Shown here piece by piece: positions 22,149 to 34,500 of a stretch of 64,000 nucleotides of DNA. The DNA comes from Uloborus plumipes (taxonomy: Eukaryota > Arthropoda > Arachnida > Araneae > Uloboridae). Made by a program: the position numbers and the translations under genes. Numbering within the stretch: the stretch's first letter is position 1; each line of letters opens with the position of its first letter. The DNA lies in assembly GCA_038373865.1 (NCBI GenBank), contig JAXGGA010002071.1, positions 62,001 through 126,000 on the forward strand, read 5' to 3'. Below the pieces are notes generated by a model. The model was not told the DNA's origin. It did not search any database and saw nothing but the letters and a program-made list of their open reading frames with translations.

Positions 22149-22746
22149 CAGTGAAATCTCATTGCAAAACTGAAAGCGACCAAACTTTGTTATAACAGGA
22201 ATTTCCTTGTAACGAGAATTAAACCTCTCACTCAGTATCCTGCAATTTCCACGGGTAAGGTAGAAGCAGTAAAATTTGCTGTTCCCATTAATTTTAAGTG
22301 CATAATAAATTTTTAGAGCATTATTTAGCCATTTTGTGTTTCAATGCAATTCAAAATATTTTTTGAAGCATTTAGATTGACTGCTCACCTCTTTTACAAG
22401 CCACATACAGTGAAACCAATGAAAATTGACTACTTGCAGTGCAGTACTTAATTTAGCAAATTTTGAAAATCAGTGTCTAAGGCCCTCTACGCCCCTTAGG
22501 ATCCCTAAGAAAACTAATTCTGACTGCAAGTACCATCTGTTGGCCTCTCAGCGAAGTACAAGAAGCAGTACTTAAAAGCTTCAGCATAATTTCCGCCAAA
22601 TAGGATACATAATACTAAATTAATATAAGCGGGACTTTTGAGTCCCGTCGGGGCATAAAAGGGTAAATATATATGGTATAGGACCGATTATGTACCTGGC
22701 AAAAGCAGTGAGCATAGACAGGTGGTCAACTTTACAGGTTTTACTG
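22149..22746. mobile_element. Probable pogo/Tigger-type MITE, TA duplication
   Basis: It begins TA CAGTGAAATCTC and ends AGGTTTTACTG TA, the usual form of pogo-group terminal repeats in animals (CAGTxxAACCTC). Text near the left end (AACTTTGTTATAAC) is also typical. The ends match over about 12 bases only. It is non-coding and lies in intron 5. Confidence 0.5.
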
Positions 22747-23682
22747 TACCATATAATTCAATCAAGAAAGTAATTTAACAGAAGTATGTTGCTCATAAAA
22801 GTGGGGAAAAGAAAAAAAAAAAAAAAAACTCAAAAAAATTTAGTTGAACTTTTCCTTAAACAATGGTTTAAGATATATCATACTGGGCATAAAGTAATTT
22901 ACGTACGGTGATATCTAACATAATATGCATGAATTAAGTACACGTAATTTTACACATAAAATATAAATGTTTCAACGAGACTTGAGCAGTCAGAGGGTTT
23001 AATTCGGGACTGAAAGTTATTTGTTTGGAACGGATATTTGGTTGTCCAGTGGAACTCCACCGTTCGTCCAACTTGTTCCAAGTAAAATTGAATTTGATAT
23101 TTATATGTTTCTTAGCTATTTTAATAGTGTCACTGGAAGGAGTTGATTGAAGACTGCAGAAATCATCTGATGACTAAATTGCCCTAAGAACTGCACAAAG
23201 AGAAGCAAAAGGGATTGAAAACCTTCTGCAGATGCAGAGAAAAGTAGTAAGAAGCACTTTTAGTGCAACATTAAACTGCTTTTACCGGGAGAAATGACAT
23301 CGTAATACTGCTGTGGTCAACATAGTGAGGTGATAAAGATAATTTTGATGTTGAATACAAATATTATGAATTCATGAAAGATTGAATGGTGAAGAAATAA
23401 ATCTGAAAAGAAAAAACACAAAACCAATTTTTAAAATAAACAGATGTAATTCTTATTCAAAGTTATTATTTAATACTTGACTTTAGATATAAAAAAAATG
23501 CATTAAAATAAGGAAAATAATCAGGAATATCAGGAAAAAACCCTAAAAATTAGGACAAACTATTTTTATCAGGACAACCAAACTCTGCAATCAATGCTGA
23601 TTATAACAATAGAAAAAGTATTATTTGATACTTTTCTACCTTACTGCAAAGTTATTTTAGAAAACAAGAGTTTTAAACATAC

Positions 23683-23762
23683 TTCAAGTGCGACTGTATT
23701 TCAATTTCCCTTCTTAACTGATGCTCAACTCCATGTTGTTTTAACTGAGATTTAAACAGCAC
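23683..23762 (-). CDS. Aurora kinase, coding exon 5 (helix C)
   Basis: An 80-base exon with acceptor TTTTTGAG and donor GTATGT, entered in phase 0 and left in phase 2. It encodes residues 182-207, VLFKSQLKQ followed by [16 protein letters not shown]. Glu200 is the helix-C glutamate that pairs with Lys181: the 19-residue spacing equals Lys162 to Glu181 in human Aurora A. This block is among the most conserved of the family. VLFKSQ is the Aurora B spelling, and QSHL the Aurora A spelling. It was too short to stand out as an open frame and was found by following the kinase alignment. Confidence 0.92.
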
Positions 23763-25573
23763 CTCAAAAAGCAAGAACATAAAACCAATAAGTACATAAA
23801 CCTAACAACTCAAAATTAGAGAATAAATAAAACAAATAAACAAGTTAAATTAAAATAAATAAATAAAACAAATAAAAAAAACATGTACCATTTGCAACAG
23901 AAGATTGCAATGCTAAAAACAAGCAGTCAGTCGTCACATTTTTTTGACAAAAAATTGATCCGATGTCTTAAGTGTTGGATCACATTAAAGCTTTCTTTTC
24001 CCAACTTCTTACGATTGCGACCATAATTGGCCAGAAGGATAAATTTGTTGAAGTAGTTTAAAATGCAAAAGATTTTTTCTTTAAAAAGCATTTTCTTTTG
24101 CATATTTTACAAACACACTATTGGCAGTGTGTTGTGTAGCATGCAGCAGTGAATATTGGCATTCTTATTAGTGATTTATAAAAAATGACACCTTAATTGT
24201 TTTAAAGCTTAGAAACTTATACTAGACACCATCATGATGCCTAAATTTAAATTCTTATTTATAACACTGGGTGTGTGGAGTTTGAGGGAAAATGACAGAC
24301 TACTAGAATTTTAGAGCCTTTGAATCTGACTCATTGTTCCTCTAAACAATGGTGGATACATTTTGTCTTGTTTTTACATGCTGTACTACATGCAAATTGA
24401 TGCAATAAAAGATTTAAAAAATATTTTTATTTTTGCACAATATGCTTTGTGTTCTATATTACACTATATCACCAAAAGTATTGAGACATTTTCAAAAATT
24501 TATTTATAAGGATTTCTCTATAAATAAGTGACTATTAATTGTGTGTGTGATCTGTAACTTCAGTCACATAAAATATAGGCTTCACCTAACATTTCCAAAT
24601 AAAAATCTTGAATATTCATTGAGATAGGAACATTTAAAGGAATTAATTTTTCACGGTGCATTCACGAATCGTCAGAGATCGTTCACAAATAACCTGTTTT
24701 TAGTATGGTTTTAGATTTAGTTTGGGCAATTAACCTATGAAAATAAGTTTTGTCGATTATAGGGCCCCTGCATTTTTTAAAAATAAATAAGCCCTCAATT
24801 CAATCCATTTCTAACACAATAGAGTTCATTAGAACAGCATTAAAATTACATATTATGGTAGCAGCAACATACTTGCTGACTTTTGAAGAGGGACATCAGT
24901 AAAAATTTTGTACACACTACTATCTCACTTGACTAAAGATTTGCTTAAATTGAACTATTAATGCATAAAATTAAGAATGATGTAAAATTATGTGTGCAAA
25001 TAATAAGCTAAAATATTCAACAGTTAAGTTAACAGTTCACCAAAATTTTAAGAAAGTTATAATAAAAAAATCTCGAGTTTAAGAAACATTTCCGGAGTTT
25101 ATCATCCCACTCCCTATTTGAAGAATCTTTCATTAATTTTTAAAAAAATGAATAGTGCAGCTTGGCTCAAATCTGATTCAACTGTATTGCAATTCTGGTG
25201 AAGGTACGGCAAAATGGCAATCACGCAAGTCTTCTGCTTTAAGAAACAAGACAAGAGAAATTAAAAATAATTTCAAGCACAAAATTAACAATATCCATGC
25301 AGTAGAATCACACAGCAGATCAAAATGAGAGAATTTCACTGAGGGGAATGCAATCGGATATTAAAACGCTTTAAAGTTTTAAAAACAACTAAAATATGTA
25401 AATTGTACACCCAATCCATTAAAGTTGGCAAGTATGCTACATAGAAACTTTAACAAAGGAAATATTAAGAAAAAAAGTTCTGCTAAACCAATGACTTGTT
25501 AAGTAAAAACTTCATAAAAAACGGAATACTAATAATAATAAAAAAAACCCTTGAAATAAAGGTACCAACTCAC

Positions 25574-25688
25574 TTTTAAAGCCACAGTGAATTTACTTCT
25601 TTTTTCTCTAGCTAGGTAAACATTGCCAAATTTTCCTTTCCCTAAAGGCTTTCCAATATCAAAATCTTCAAGTGTCCATTTCTTCTTT
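25574..25688 (-). CDS. Aurora kinase, coding exon 4 (glycine-rich loop)
   Basis: The acceptor TTTTCTGACAG precedes 25688 and a GTGAGT donor follows 25574. The first base completes Glu143, then 38 codons follow. It encodes [19 protein letters not shown], then [19 protein letters not shown]. The ATP-binding loop GKGKFG is at residues 159-164 and the ATP-anchoring lysine is Lys181, the last codon of the exon. The W-LEDF entry to the kinase domain resembles Aurora A more than Aurora B. Intron 4 therefore falls directly after the catalytic lysine. Confidence 0.95.
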
Positions 25689-25931
25689 CTGTCAGAAAAT
25701 AAATGAATAAAATAAGACAAACTTTAAGGTCTTAGCTACTACTGTAACAAACTATCTAATCATTTACTGGAATCAGCAGACTGGTATAAAATATATTCAA
25801 AACAAAAAATTATTACTCAAAATAGTTTTTTTTAATAAAAAGTCTTTCACAATTGTGTAATAAAAAAGTGCAAAATAGTGTTAGAAGGGTGGTAAGGCAG
25901 ATTTCTGATACGTAAGTTTTTGATAGTTAAA

Positions 25932-26090
25932 ACCAATCATTCTCAACCTTTTGCATTCACAACCCCTTCTTGACCAATTAACAACCCACGACCCCCTACA
26001 TGAGTATCCTCTTTACAAACTATAAATTTTTACATTAAATTTATTTGCCATATATTTAGGGTTGCAACCACAGGTTGGGGACTCCTGGTT
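25932..26090. mobile_element. Short hAT-like MITE, weak ends
   Basis: The stretch runs from TTCTCAACCTTTTGCATTCACAACCCC-like sequence to GGTTGCAACCACAGGTTGGGGACTCC. This is the usual look of hAT MITEs with CAGTGGTTCTCAACC ends in animals. The terminal CA/TG and the flanking duplication are eroded, so limits are approximate. It lies in intron 3. Confidence 0.4.
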
Positions 26091-26688
26091 TAAATTATCA
26101 TTTAAAACCACAAAAATATCAAAAACCACATCATATTTTCATGTTTAATAAGTAAAGTTTAACTATAGTTAATACACATAGCATTTTTAAATCCTATACA
26201 AAAAAGTTTGGCATCTAATATAAAGTCTATGATCTCATTCTATTCAAGAGAATAAATATTTGAAGCAACAGATTTATCAAAATAACGACTTTTTTTGATG
26301 TGCTCATTTATTTAATGAATCAAATAAAAAAAATAATAAGCATTGAAATAAACGTTAGCATAAGCCCATTTAAGGGAACATAAGATAAAATTGCTTTCAC
26401 TTTTTATTTAATGAGTTAATAATAGTGACAACTTAGTTAAGTTGGAATATTAAATAAGTAGATTTAATGTCCGAAATATGAATTAGTTTTTTGAAAAACC
26501 TAAAATAATAAAACTTCTTGATTTGGGAACCTTAGCAGAAGCTATTAAAAACCTAATTTTTTAACTTGGCCCTTTTAGAAGCCAGGTTTAATAAAAAGAA
26601 TTTAAAAAATAATCGCTTGAAATTTTGCATTTGCCGCCAACCCAACTCTTCATACGTTTATTTATCAAACACGATAAAAATGACTCAC

Positions 26689-26780
26689 TCTGTTTCTGAA
26701 GCAGAAGAGCTGCTGCTGCTTGAAGGTTTTACACCACTGTTACTTGACGGTTGCACTGGGGCTGGCTTTTTAAACTCTTC
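26689..26780 (-). CDS. Aurora kinase, coding exon 3 (linker)
   Basis: 92 bases with acceptor TTTGCTCTAG and donor GTGAGT, phase 0 to phase 2. It encodes residues 113-142 of the N-terminal regulatory tail: EEFKKPAPVQPSSN, a short spacer, then a run of seven serines and a SASET end. The region is low-complexity and not alignable to other Auroras by eye, as expected for this tail. The exon call rests on splice-site quality, correct phase with exons 2 and 4, and lack of stops. Confidence 0.8.
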
Positions 26781-26989
26781 CTAGAGCAAAGAAACAAAGA
26801 TTTAAACAGAAAACAATAACCAAGTTCCTATTCTGATGCACATACCAAGAAATTACAGACGCAATAGCAGGGTTCATACTCAAGTTTGAAAATTAAAAGT
26901 AAGGAGTTCTTAAGAAGTTTTACAGGAGCTAATTTCAATTTTTAAGGAGTGTTTTCTAGTTGAAAAACGCATTTTTTTAACATATTAAA

Positions 26990-27490
26990 AAAAATAATAT
27001 TCACAAGTCTTGTATTATTTATTTTTTCCAACAATGTATTGAATAACACACTAAATTGAAAGTCATATGAATTTACTGCTTCTTGAACATTAGCCGACTC
27101 TAAATAAAATTCAAATACCAAAGGAAGGGGCGGGGTAACCACAGAATTTTTTTTTTTTTTTGAGAATGAATTATAAAAAAAAATAATTAAAAAAAAAAAA
27201 AAGACTGATTGAAAATTAGTACTTTCTCAAAAACAAGACAATTATTAAAAATTTCACAAATCCTGTATCATTTATTTTTTTCCAACAATACATTGCATAA
27301 CATATTAAATTCAAAGTGAAAAATATTCATTTGCTGCTTCTTGAATATTAGCAGACTCAAAATAAAATGCAAATGTTGAAGAGGGGGGGGGGGTAACTAT
27401 TGAAAAATATTTCATTTTGAAAATAAATTTTTTTAAAAATGTTAAAAAAAAGACTGATTGAAAATTTATATTTTCTAAAAGACAAGATAC
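26990..27490. repeat. Two-unit tandem duplication, about 250-bp period
   Basis: Two successive blocks share, in order, TATTATTTATTTTTTCCAACAAT, TTGCTGCTTCTTGAAYATTAGC, a G-rich stretch (GGAAGGGGCGGGGTAAC, then a GAGGGGGGGGGGG run) and AAAAAGACTGATTGAAAAT. Just upstream, at 26870, is a CAGGGTTCATACTC end like that of the element at 640. It is intronic and non-coding. Confidence 0.6.
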
Positions 27491-29500
27491 TTAATAATTT
27501 TGTAACAAGAATCCACATAAAAAATAAAATAATTATAAAAATAATAAAAAGCTAATATTTTTATTTGAAAAATTATAGATAAGAGTAGAGGCCAAAATAA
27601 CTTTGAAATTTCCTAAACTTTTTGACGATTGACACTCTTAAAGAGCACAGAATTTCGTTTAAAACTTTCCAATTTAATGATTTAAACAAAAAAATAAAAT
27701 GAAATTTTAGTTGTTTAACTTCTTGACAGAGAATAGTAAACATCATAAATGCAAAAGGTCCTATTCAAATGGCGGATGCAAAGGTATCGCAATTTTCATA
27801 ATGAACACGTTAAACAAACAAAAGAAGAAAAAAATGGCATATTTAAGGATTTATTAAAGTAAAGTTATCATAATTTACATTTTAAAGCTCTATGATAAAC
27901 ATATTATAAAAAGCAATCAACGTATTTGAAGACAAATTTAAACTAAAAGTGATTTAAATTTTAATTTTTTAACTCTCATAAACAGGGCTCGCAGTAGACT
28001 TTTTCAAAATTTTAGGGGAATTTTAGGAAAATTTTAAAAATAATTCAGGAAAATTTTAGGGGTACTTTACGATTTTGTTTGACTACAAATATGTCCCTAA
28101 CAGTAGTACCCGACAAACCAAACTGAAAATGCATTGTATTTATTATAACATAAACTACAACCTTCAAATACTTCCACAAAAAGAAAAAAAAAAAAGGAGT
28201 CAAAACGAAAAGAAATAATGTTTTAATGTAATATAACATGCTCATAAGCCAGAAGGCAGAACTTGCAGTCGTGTTTTCAAATTTTCAGTTTTAAAGATAG
28301 GCATATCCGAGTTTTTCCAGTTGACCAGCTTCTCTACAGATTCTAATTTTGTTCAACAATTACTTCCACAATGTTTTAACTACAACAACTTTCTACAGCT
28401 GTTTTTAAACGTTATTTCACTGCACTCAGAGATAATATTAATTCTTTAAACTCATTAATATTTTTGTTATTTCAACAGATCTCCAAATTTACTTTTTTTT
28501 TTTTTTGCTTTTTCCAATAAATTTGTTTTAAAGTTTTTTCTTTGTCATTTTTTTTTAAATCTAGTAAAACAACAGTGCCCAGAAAACAGTTCGTGCAGTT
28601 AACTTGTGTTCAATGGGTACTAATCAAAAACCATCTTGCATCATTCAAATAATTATTTTCGTCCGTATACCAAATAATTATTAGTCGGTAATTTTCTCCC
28701 CCCACCCCATGTTTGTAAGACACTAAAAACAATTGATTTTCCATTGTCGGATAACTTTAGAAAATCTTACTGTGTAAAATGTTCTGCATATATCATCAAG
28801 TAATGCCACAGCTTTATAAATTCTATTAGCTGCACTTAATGCACTTTGATTTCAAAGTTTTAAGATTATCTAAAAAAAACCTGCTTGTTAATATTTTTCG
28901 CCAGCTTCTTAATTACCAGAAAAGTTCCCTATGCATAAAGTTCTTCAGACCCACAACAATCTTTTGATGTGAAATCAATAGCGTAATATCTATGTATTGT
29001 CAAAAGCCCATATGTTTGCTTTTCACAACTCTGCTCCATTTTCTCATTAAGAGTATTGTTATATTTGAAGTAGTGTAAAAATTTCTGAACATCAAATTAA
29101 GCTGAGGCTACAATTTTATATATGCTACCTTAAACTTTCAATAAATAAGACATGATAAGTTAATGTATTTTTAAAAGAAGAAAAGTATGCAACTGGTGAA
29201 GAGAAACTTTTGAGCACAAATTTTAAAGAACTGTAGGAATAAATTAAAATTATAATTGACATAATAGCCCTAATTTTGAATAGAAAATTAAAGTAAAGAA
29301 AAGGAATCATTGACTTATTACGAATTCACATATGTTTATAACAGTTGCCAAAGTTGATTAGATCTGTTGGATTCTTTAATTCCTGAATTCTAAAACTATC
29401 TCAAACATCTTTATCAACATTTTAAATCTATTTAATTTTACAAAATCTTTTTTGAACCAAAAACAAAGTTTTATATAAAAAAAAACTAATGCTACTTTTT
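27491..29500. other. Intron 2 sequence with element fragments
   Basis: 27600-27960 resembles the interior of the CAGGGGTGATTGTG family (TTGACACTCTTAAAG... and TGGCGGATGCAAAGG-like words). A CAGGGCTCGCAGTAGAC end followed by TTTTAGGGGAATTTTAGG occurs at 27984. The matching opposite end (TAGGGGGAATGCTAACCCTG) is seen only far away at 38437. The remainder is AT-rich with nothing identifiable. Confidence 0.35.
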
Positions 29501-29565
29501 AAGAATGCTCATTGTTTGAACTGATTTAGATGCAACAGGATTGACATTTTTGAATGGTTTGACAT

Positions 29566-29787
29566 TTGGAAGAGGTACCTCGTTTGACCCTGTTGCATCA
29601 TGTGTCCTCTATTCGCGTCCATGTAGAAAAAATGTCTCGCAAAGCTTTGACTTTGAAAGAGAAAATCGAAAATGAGGAAGAACCCATTAATGAATTAACA
29701 AAATTAATACGCCTCAGTGGTGAAAATGCTTTTAATGAACTAAAGCTTATTCCATTTCATTATTTTTCTGTAATTACAAAGATATAG
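29566..29787 (+). pseudogene. Possible N-terminal remnant of a pogo/Tigger transposase
   Basis: An open stretch of 73 codons contains MSRKALTLKEKIE, which resembles the start of the psq-type helix-turn-helix of pogo/Tigger/CENP-B proteins (xxRKxLTLKEKxxII). The following residues do not keep the pattern, and no catalytic domain follows. A pogo-like end (GGTGTCCGTATTGGAAAGG ... ACTG TA) lies 150 bp downstream at 29937-29965, with an inverted CTTTCCATAAACGGACACC copy at 29887. The evidence is one short motif plus that end. Confidence 0.35.
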
Positions 29788-30192
29788 CTCATAATCAGGG
29801 AATAAGTTTTCTTTTAATATGTGTAGTCAATCGCTCTGTAACAATTAAATTATTTAGAAACTAATTTTGTACTCACTTTTATTGTCTTTCCATAAACGGA
29901 CACCCCTTTAAACTGGACAAAATTTAGGTCCCCTTAGGTGTCCGTATTGGAAAGGTTTTACTGTATTACCTTATCACCTTCATCATGGTAAAAAGTATGT
30001 TTTTCCAAAATTGTCACATATCACCTTTATCCACTTGCCCCTTCAATTATACTCAACCGGACAGGACTTGGCAATTCTGATAACATTAAACGACTAATAA
30101 CATTAACCATGTTCCCATAAAGCGGCATTCACTGTACATTTGTATTTCATGCTTTAATTCCAAAGCTTTACACTAAGCAAATCAATACATAC

Positions 30193-30384
30193 CTTCTGCG
30201 GATGCACTTCTGCAACAGGCTTAGAATTTCCAGCAAGCTTTTCCGTACCTGGACCGGAAGCAGCTTTTGGAGCTCTACTTACGGGAGCAGGAACTTTAAA
30301 ATTGGAATTTGGTGTAGACTTGCTTGCAGCTGGTTTTGATTTTACAGTTGCACCAACCTTAACGGCCATGGGAGGATTGCTTGT
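30193..30384 (-). CDS. Aurora kinase, coding exon 2 (N-terminal tail)
   Basis: A 192-base exon with acceptor TTTTGTTGCAG and donor GTATGT, phase 0 on both sides, 64 codons (residues 49-112). The composition is Lys/Pro/Ala/Ser-rich (for example KSKPAASKSTPNSNFKVPAP), typical of the disordered N-terminal extension of Aurora kinases, which controls localisation and degradation. There is no recognisable folded domain. The exon is bounded by large introns (7.3 and 3.4 kb). It is supported by splice sites and phase rather than by sequence identity. Confidence 0.85.
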
Positions 30385-30571
30385 CTGCAACAAAATTTCG
30401 AAAGCACTAAGTAATAATTGAAATAAGTAGCTGTAAATATATATATTTTACTAGCTTATTACCCGGCGTTGCCCGGGTGCTCATTAAAAATGCTCGCAAA
30501 AATTAGAATTAAATATGCCGCTAAATTAAATTGGAACAGCTAATTTTTCGGCTTTTTTTCTTATCTCAAAG

Positions 30572-31447
30572 CAGTGGTCGGAAGTAGCGCACTACAAGTA
30601 GTGAAACTACTGTAGTAGCTACATTTTTTAGTAGTTTGTAGTGTAGCGCACTACTTTTAAAAAAAAGTAGAGTAGTGAGTAGCGCAATACAAAAAACAGT
30701 AGTTTGTAGCGATTTCTGGAAACTACTTTTAAATTCAATTAATAAATAAATAAGTGAAAAAAGATTAAGAAAGGGAGAACGAAGGAGAAAAACAAGGTTT
30801 AACTGACTTTGACTGATGCAAATCTTACACGAGTACAACAGCGAACGTAATGAGAAATAAGAACCAAAAAAATATGAGCTGATCATCGATACATCATTTT
30901 GACGAAATACATTCTGTTTGATGTCATTGGTTTATTTGGCATCATAATTTTTATATTCCTTCAAAAAATTGTCATGTTCCTAAATATTCCCTGGCAATAA
31001 ACTAAAAAAAAAAAAAAAGAAGGTTGAATTCTTTCAACTTTTGAATATTTTCTCGTGGCGAATATTCGTAAAAATTGTAAAAAAAAATCTAAAATCGTAA
31101 GAATCTATCCCGTTAGGACAAATTTGAGGAAAAAAAAAAAAAAAAAAAGGAATAAGAAGGAAAAGTAACAAATAAATTAAAAAACAATTCCTGGTTCTAT
31201 TCCATATTCAAATGAGTTAATTTATTAATGTAAACCACTTTTTGAACTTTTTCGGTGAATCATCAAACGGTGTATGCTTTTTTTTTTAAATTTATTTTTT
31301 AAAAAGTAGCGTAGTAGCGACAACATTTCAGAAGTAGTTTGTAGCTGCTACATTTTTAAGAAAGTTGTTGTAGTTGTAATTACCTACAGTTATAACAAAG
31401 TAGTTGTAGTTCGCTACAAAAAAAAAATGTAGTTTTTCCAACCGCTG
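30572..31447. mobile_element. 876-bp hAT element with perfect 8-bp duplication TCTCAAAG
   Basis: The ends CAGTGGTCGGAAGTAG and TAGTTTTTCCAACCGCTG are inverted, and TCTCAAAG lies exactly outside both (30564-30571 and 31448-31455). The termini are made of repeated GTAGTTTGTAG/GTAGCGCACTAC words, the subterminal repeats. It is non-autonomous. It interrupts an older repeat that starts near 30452 (CTAGCTTATTACCCGGCG) and is found again at 41404. Confidence 0.88.
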
Positions 31448-31510
31448 TCTCAAAGTATGACACAACTTTTGAGATATGAACAGATTTCTGCATTGGCGCA
31501 ACAGACAACG

Positions 31511-32067
31511 TGGTTCCAACACTATGGAGCCCCTGCTTATTATAGTGGAGCTGTTTTGTAACTACCTGGATGTCACATTAAGTCAACAGTAGATTCGACG
31601 TGGTAGTCCTATGTATTGGCCTGCTAGGTTACCCGAACTACCATGTGTTGATTTTTATTTCAGGGAGCCATATAACAGCACTAGATTATGACACCCCTGT
31701 TGACAAGGTTGAGGAGCTGGTTGCAAGAATCACAGTAGTTGCCAGAGAAATTTAAAATTCCCCTGGGGTATTTAGAATGTTCAGTTCAGATGTCCATGCG
31801 TTGGAGATGTGACGCGTGTACTGTCTAAAATTTTTTCGTACGACCTCCGCCTCTTCTGCGCACGCGCCAAGTCTCTTTGGACTTTCTCGAAATAGGGGGG
31901 AAAAGCAACGAGGAAGTAGTAAGCAAACGAAAGCTGAAGGCATCGGGTAGTGCGTATCCAAAACCTAACTCCCCTTTTTCAGATGGATGCGTCCGTGGCT
32001 GCCAGGCGCACAAAACGCAAACAGACAGTATTTTAGCCCATGCAAGAAACTTCAAACACTTACTTTA
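31511..32067 (+). pseudogene. Decayed mariner-family transposase, C-terminal half, split by an insertion
   Basis: Translated pieces in several frames line up in order with mariner-like DDE transposases: WFQHYGAP (second catalytic-Asp region, with Tyr in place of Asp), NYLDVTL, IRRGSP, YWPARLPELPCVDFYF (third catalytic Asp region), YDTPVDKVEELVARI, and RWRCDAC. Stops and frameshifts separate them. The expected final residues appear only after a gap of about 200 bp, as ARNFKHLL and a stop at 32067, so foreign DNA has inserted between about 31830 and 32040. It is not functional. Confidence 0.7.
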
Positions 32068-33130
32068 ATCCATGTACCTTTGATTTCTTTTCATTAAAAC
32101 AATATCTTATTTACAGTCTCTTTTCTCCATGGTGTTTCAGTGCACCAGGAAAACATTTCCGACCCCACAATGATATATTATGCAGTGATCCCAAAAGCTT
32201 CAGGGTGTTTTAGGGCACCTTTTGGAACAGAGAAATTGCCATTTTGGAGCAAAATGTGCTTTACTTTGGAGCAGTTTCGTAAACATGAATTAATGATCTA
32301 ATATAAATCAAAAACTATACAAGGTTTTAGCAATTTGTAACTAATGTTAAGATGCATTTCTCTGGAAATTGCTTTTTATATTTTTTAATGCTTTTACTTA
32401 TTTTTAAGTAATCAACTTCATAAATAGTAATATAGTTAAAATACTGCCCTTCATTTCGAAATGAAAGGCCTGTAAAGTATAGTTTGCTTGCTAGCGCACT
32501 TCAGTATTTTCTGGAAATACAATATACCAATTGCATTAACAGCAATAACATGAATTACTTCAAAATATGCATGTCTAGAAAGAAAATTTACAGGATTTCT
32601 TACTTGATAAAATACACAGAAATTTTTAATTAAGTATGCAGGTAATTATCCTTAATCAAAATATTCAAAACTCATGAACAAGTCTAAAATATCATACATT
32701 TTTTTTCCTTTATGAATTTAATTCTAAAAACAATTTTTTTTAGCTTTATGTTTTTTTTCTAACTTTTTAACATCATAAATGCTGAGGTCAGAAAAAGAAT
32801 TTATTTAGAGGTCAACTATGTAACTAAGAGAAAAAAGATATAAGTCTGTTTGGATAATCATTTTCTAAGTTAATGCTAATTTTTAAAATGGCCACTCAAT
32901 TTATTATTATATTTTTTCAGGCAACTGAAACTAGTCTCATAAAATAAATGTTAAAAATGACAACTTAATCAAAATTGTCTTTTAGCTGAAGGGCATTAAA
33001 ACAAATCGCTAGTTTTCGAATTTTGTTGAGGCTTTCACAAATCAAAATTTCAAAATAATTTAACTTTTAATTGGGATCAAAAATAATACGAGAAAGTAAA
33101 TTAAAGCTTTATTGACTACTTAGAAATTAT
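32068..33130. other. Intron 1 sequence, no gene
   Basis: AT-rich with no coding frame, element end or repeat array that I can support. Confidence 0.3.
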
Positions 33131-33636
33131 CTGAAGGGCAATTCCACAGAAAAGGGGAAAAAGTTGCATATTTTAAAATTCATATTTTTTTCAGAAATTT
33201 GGTATCAATGGAAAGGTATGAAAACAGCAAAATAAAATTTAAAAAGCAAAATTAATTAGAGTTATGAGCCTTCAAATCAGATTATTACGCCCAAGTCCTT
33301 AAAAGTGCCTTTTTTCTAACACTTAATAACGGCTGTGTGTTACTTAGTTTATTAAAATTTTCAACTGATCTCTCTTTAATATGGTTTTTTAGAGCTTCTA
33401 GAAGAGTTATGCACAAAAAAATCATTCTCAAACTGTGTAATTTAATTTTTGGGATTTTTTTAAAGTAAGGTATTTCTGTAAGTCTATGTCCGACACCAAA
33501 ATGACTAAAAGTTAATGTATCGTAAAAATGAATGGATATTTTTACAAAATAAAGACTGTTCGACACCGAAATTTTCAATACTGAAACCAGGTTCTTAAGT
33601 CTACAATATTTCTAATTATTTTTTTCTTAACATATC

Positions 33637-34500
33637 ATGCATGTCTCCAACATACTTTCATACATCAAAAGACAACAGGCAGAAGCTTTTTATATGACAA
33701 AATCTAATGTTGATTTAGAAAATATCGTTCTACAAGTTGATTTTGCTGAAAATGCAGCAATAATGAACCAAAATGAAATTCAGTCAGCACATTGGGTGGA
33801 CTCGCAACTCAATTTTTCCAGTACATGCTTGGATAGATCAACATCAATCCCGAAGTTTTGCTATTGTATCCGATACTTTGGATCACACAAAATGTACAGT
33901 GTATAAGTTTTTGAGCTTTTTACTGAAGCAACTGAAAGCTGAACACCCATCCATTAAAAAAATTCAAGTATTTTTGGATAGGCCCAGTTTTCAATCGAAG
34001 CAACGGTTTTTATTTTCCAACTTGTATTTATGGGATCAAGAGAATAGTATTAATATTGAATGGAATTTCTTCGATACTTCCCACGAGAAAGGAATAGTTG
34101 ATGGGATTGGTGGAACATTGAAAAGAACTGTATGGAGACATATAAAGGCAGAAAAGTCTACCATCAGTATCCCAGAAGAGTACACAATTCTGACATCAAA
34201 ACTAATGCCAACTATGAAGGTTAAATATATACCCTCACATAAAATAAATTCCAGCTCTGAAAACATGATCGCTTATTGGGAGAAAATCCTTTCTATTCCA
34301 AATATTCATTCAGTACATTGGGTGACAGTAATAGCTGAAAACTAAGTTATAGTGTATGATACTTCTTTAACAGAAACGAAAAAAGAAGTAATATTGTTTG
34401 AAGAGCTCTCTGAAAATGAAAGTTTTGAAGATGGGGAAAAGGCTCCAGCTTTAAATCTGCAACTTAATGATTAGGTTTTAGTTAAATACGAGTCCAATCT
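33637..34500 (+). pseudogene. Broken DDE-type transposase of the 33136-37478 element
   Basis: The frame opens near 33637 and reads VLQVDFAENAAIMNQNEIQSAHW (split here as VLQVDFAENAA, then IMNQNEIQSAHW). It shifts by one base near 33815 and continues with AWIDQHQSRSFAIVSDTLDH, IKKIQVFLDRPSFQSKQRF and WNFFDTSHEKG, then IVDGIGGTLKRTVW. These match a widespread animal transposon protein family whose signatures are DFAEN, FSDGxxxQFK and NFFATSHGKG-VDGIGG. The usual FSDG has become FLDR. Two in-frame stops follow (34343 and 34474), the second just before VLVKYE, a conserved C-terminal stretch. It is inactive. Confidence 0.65.
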
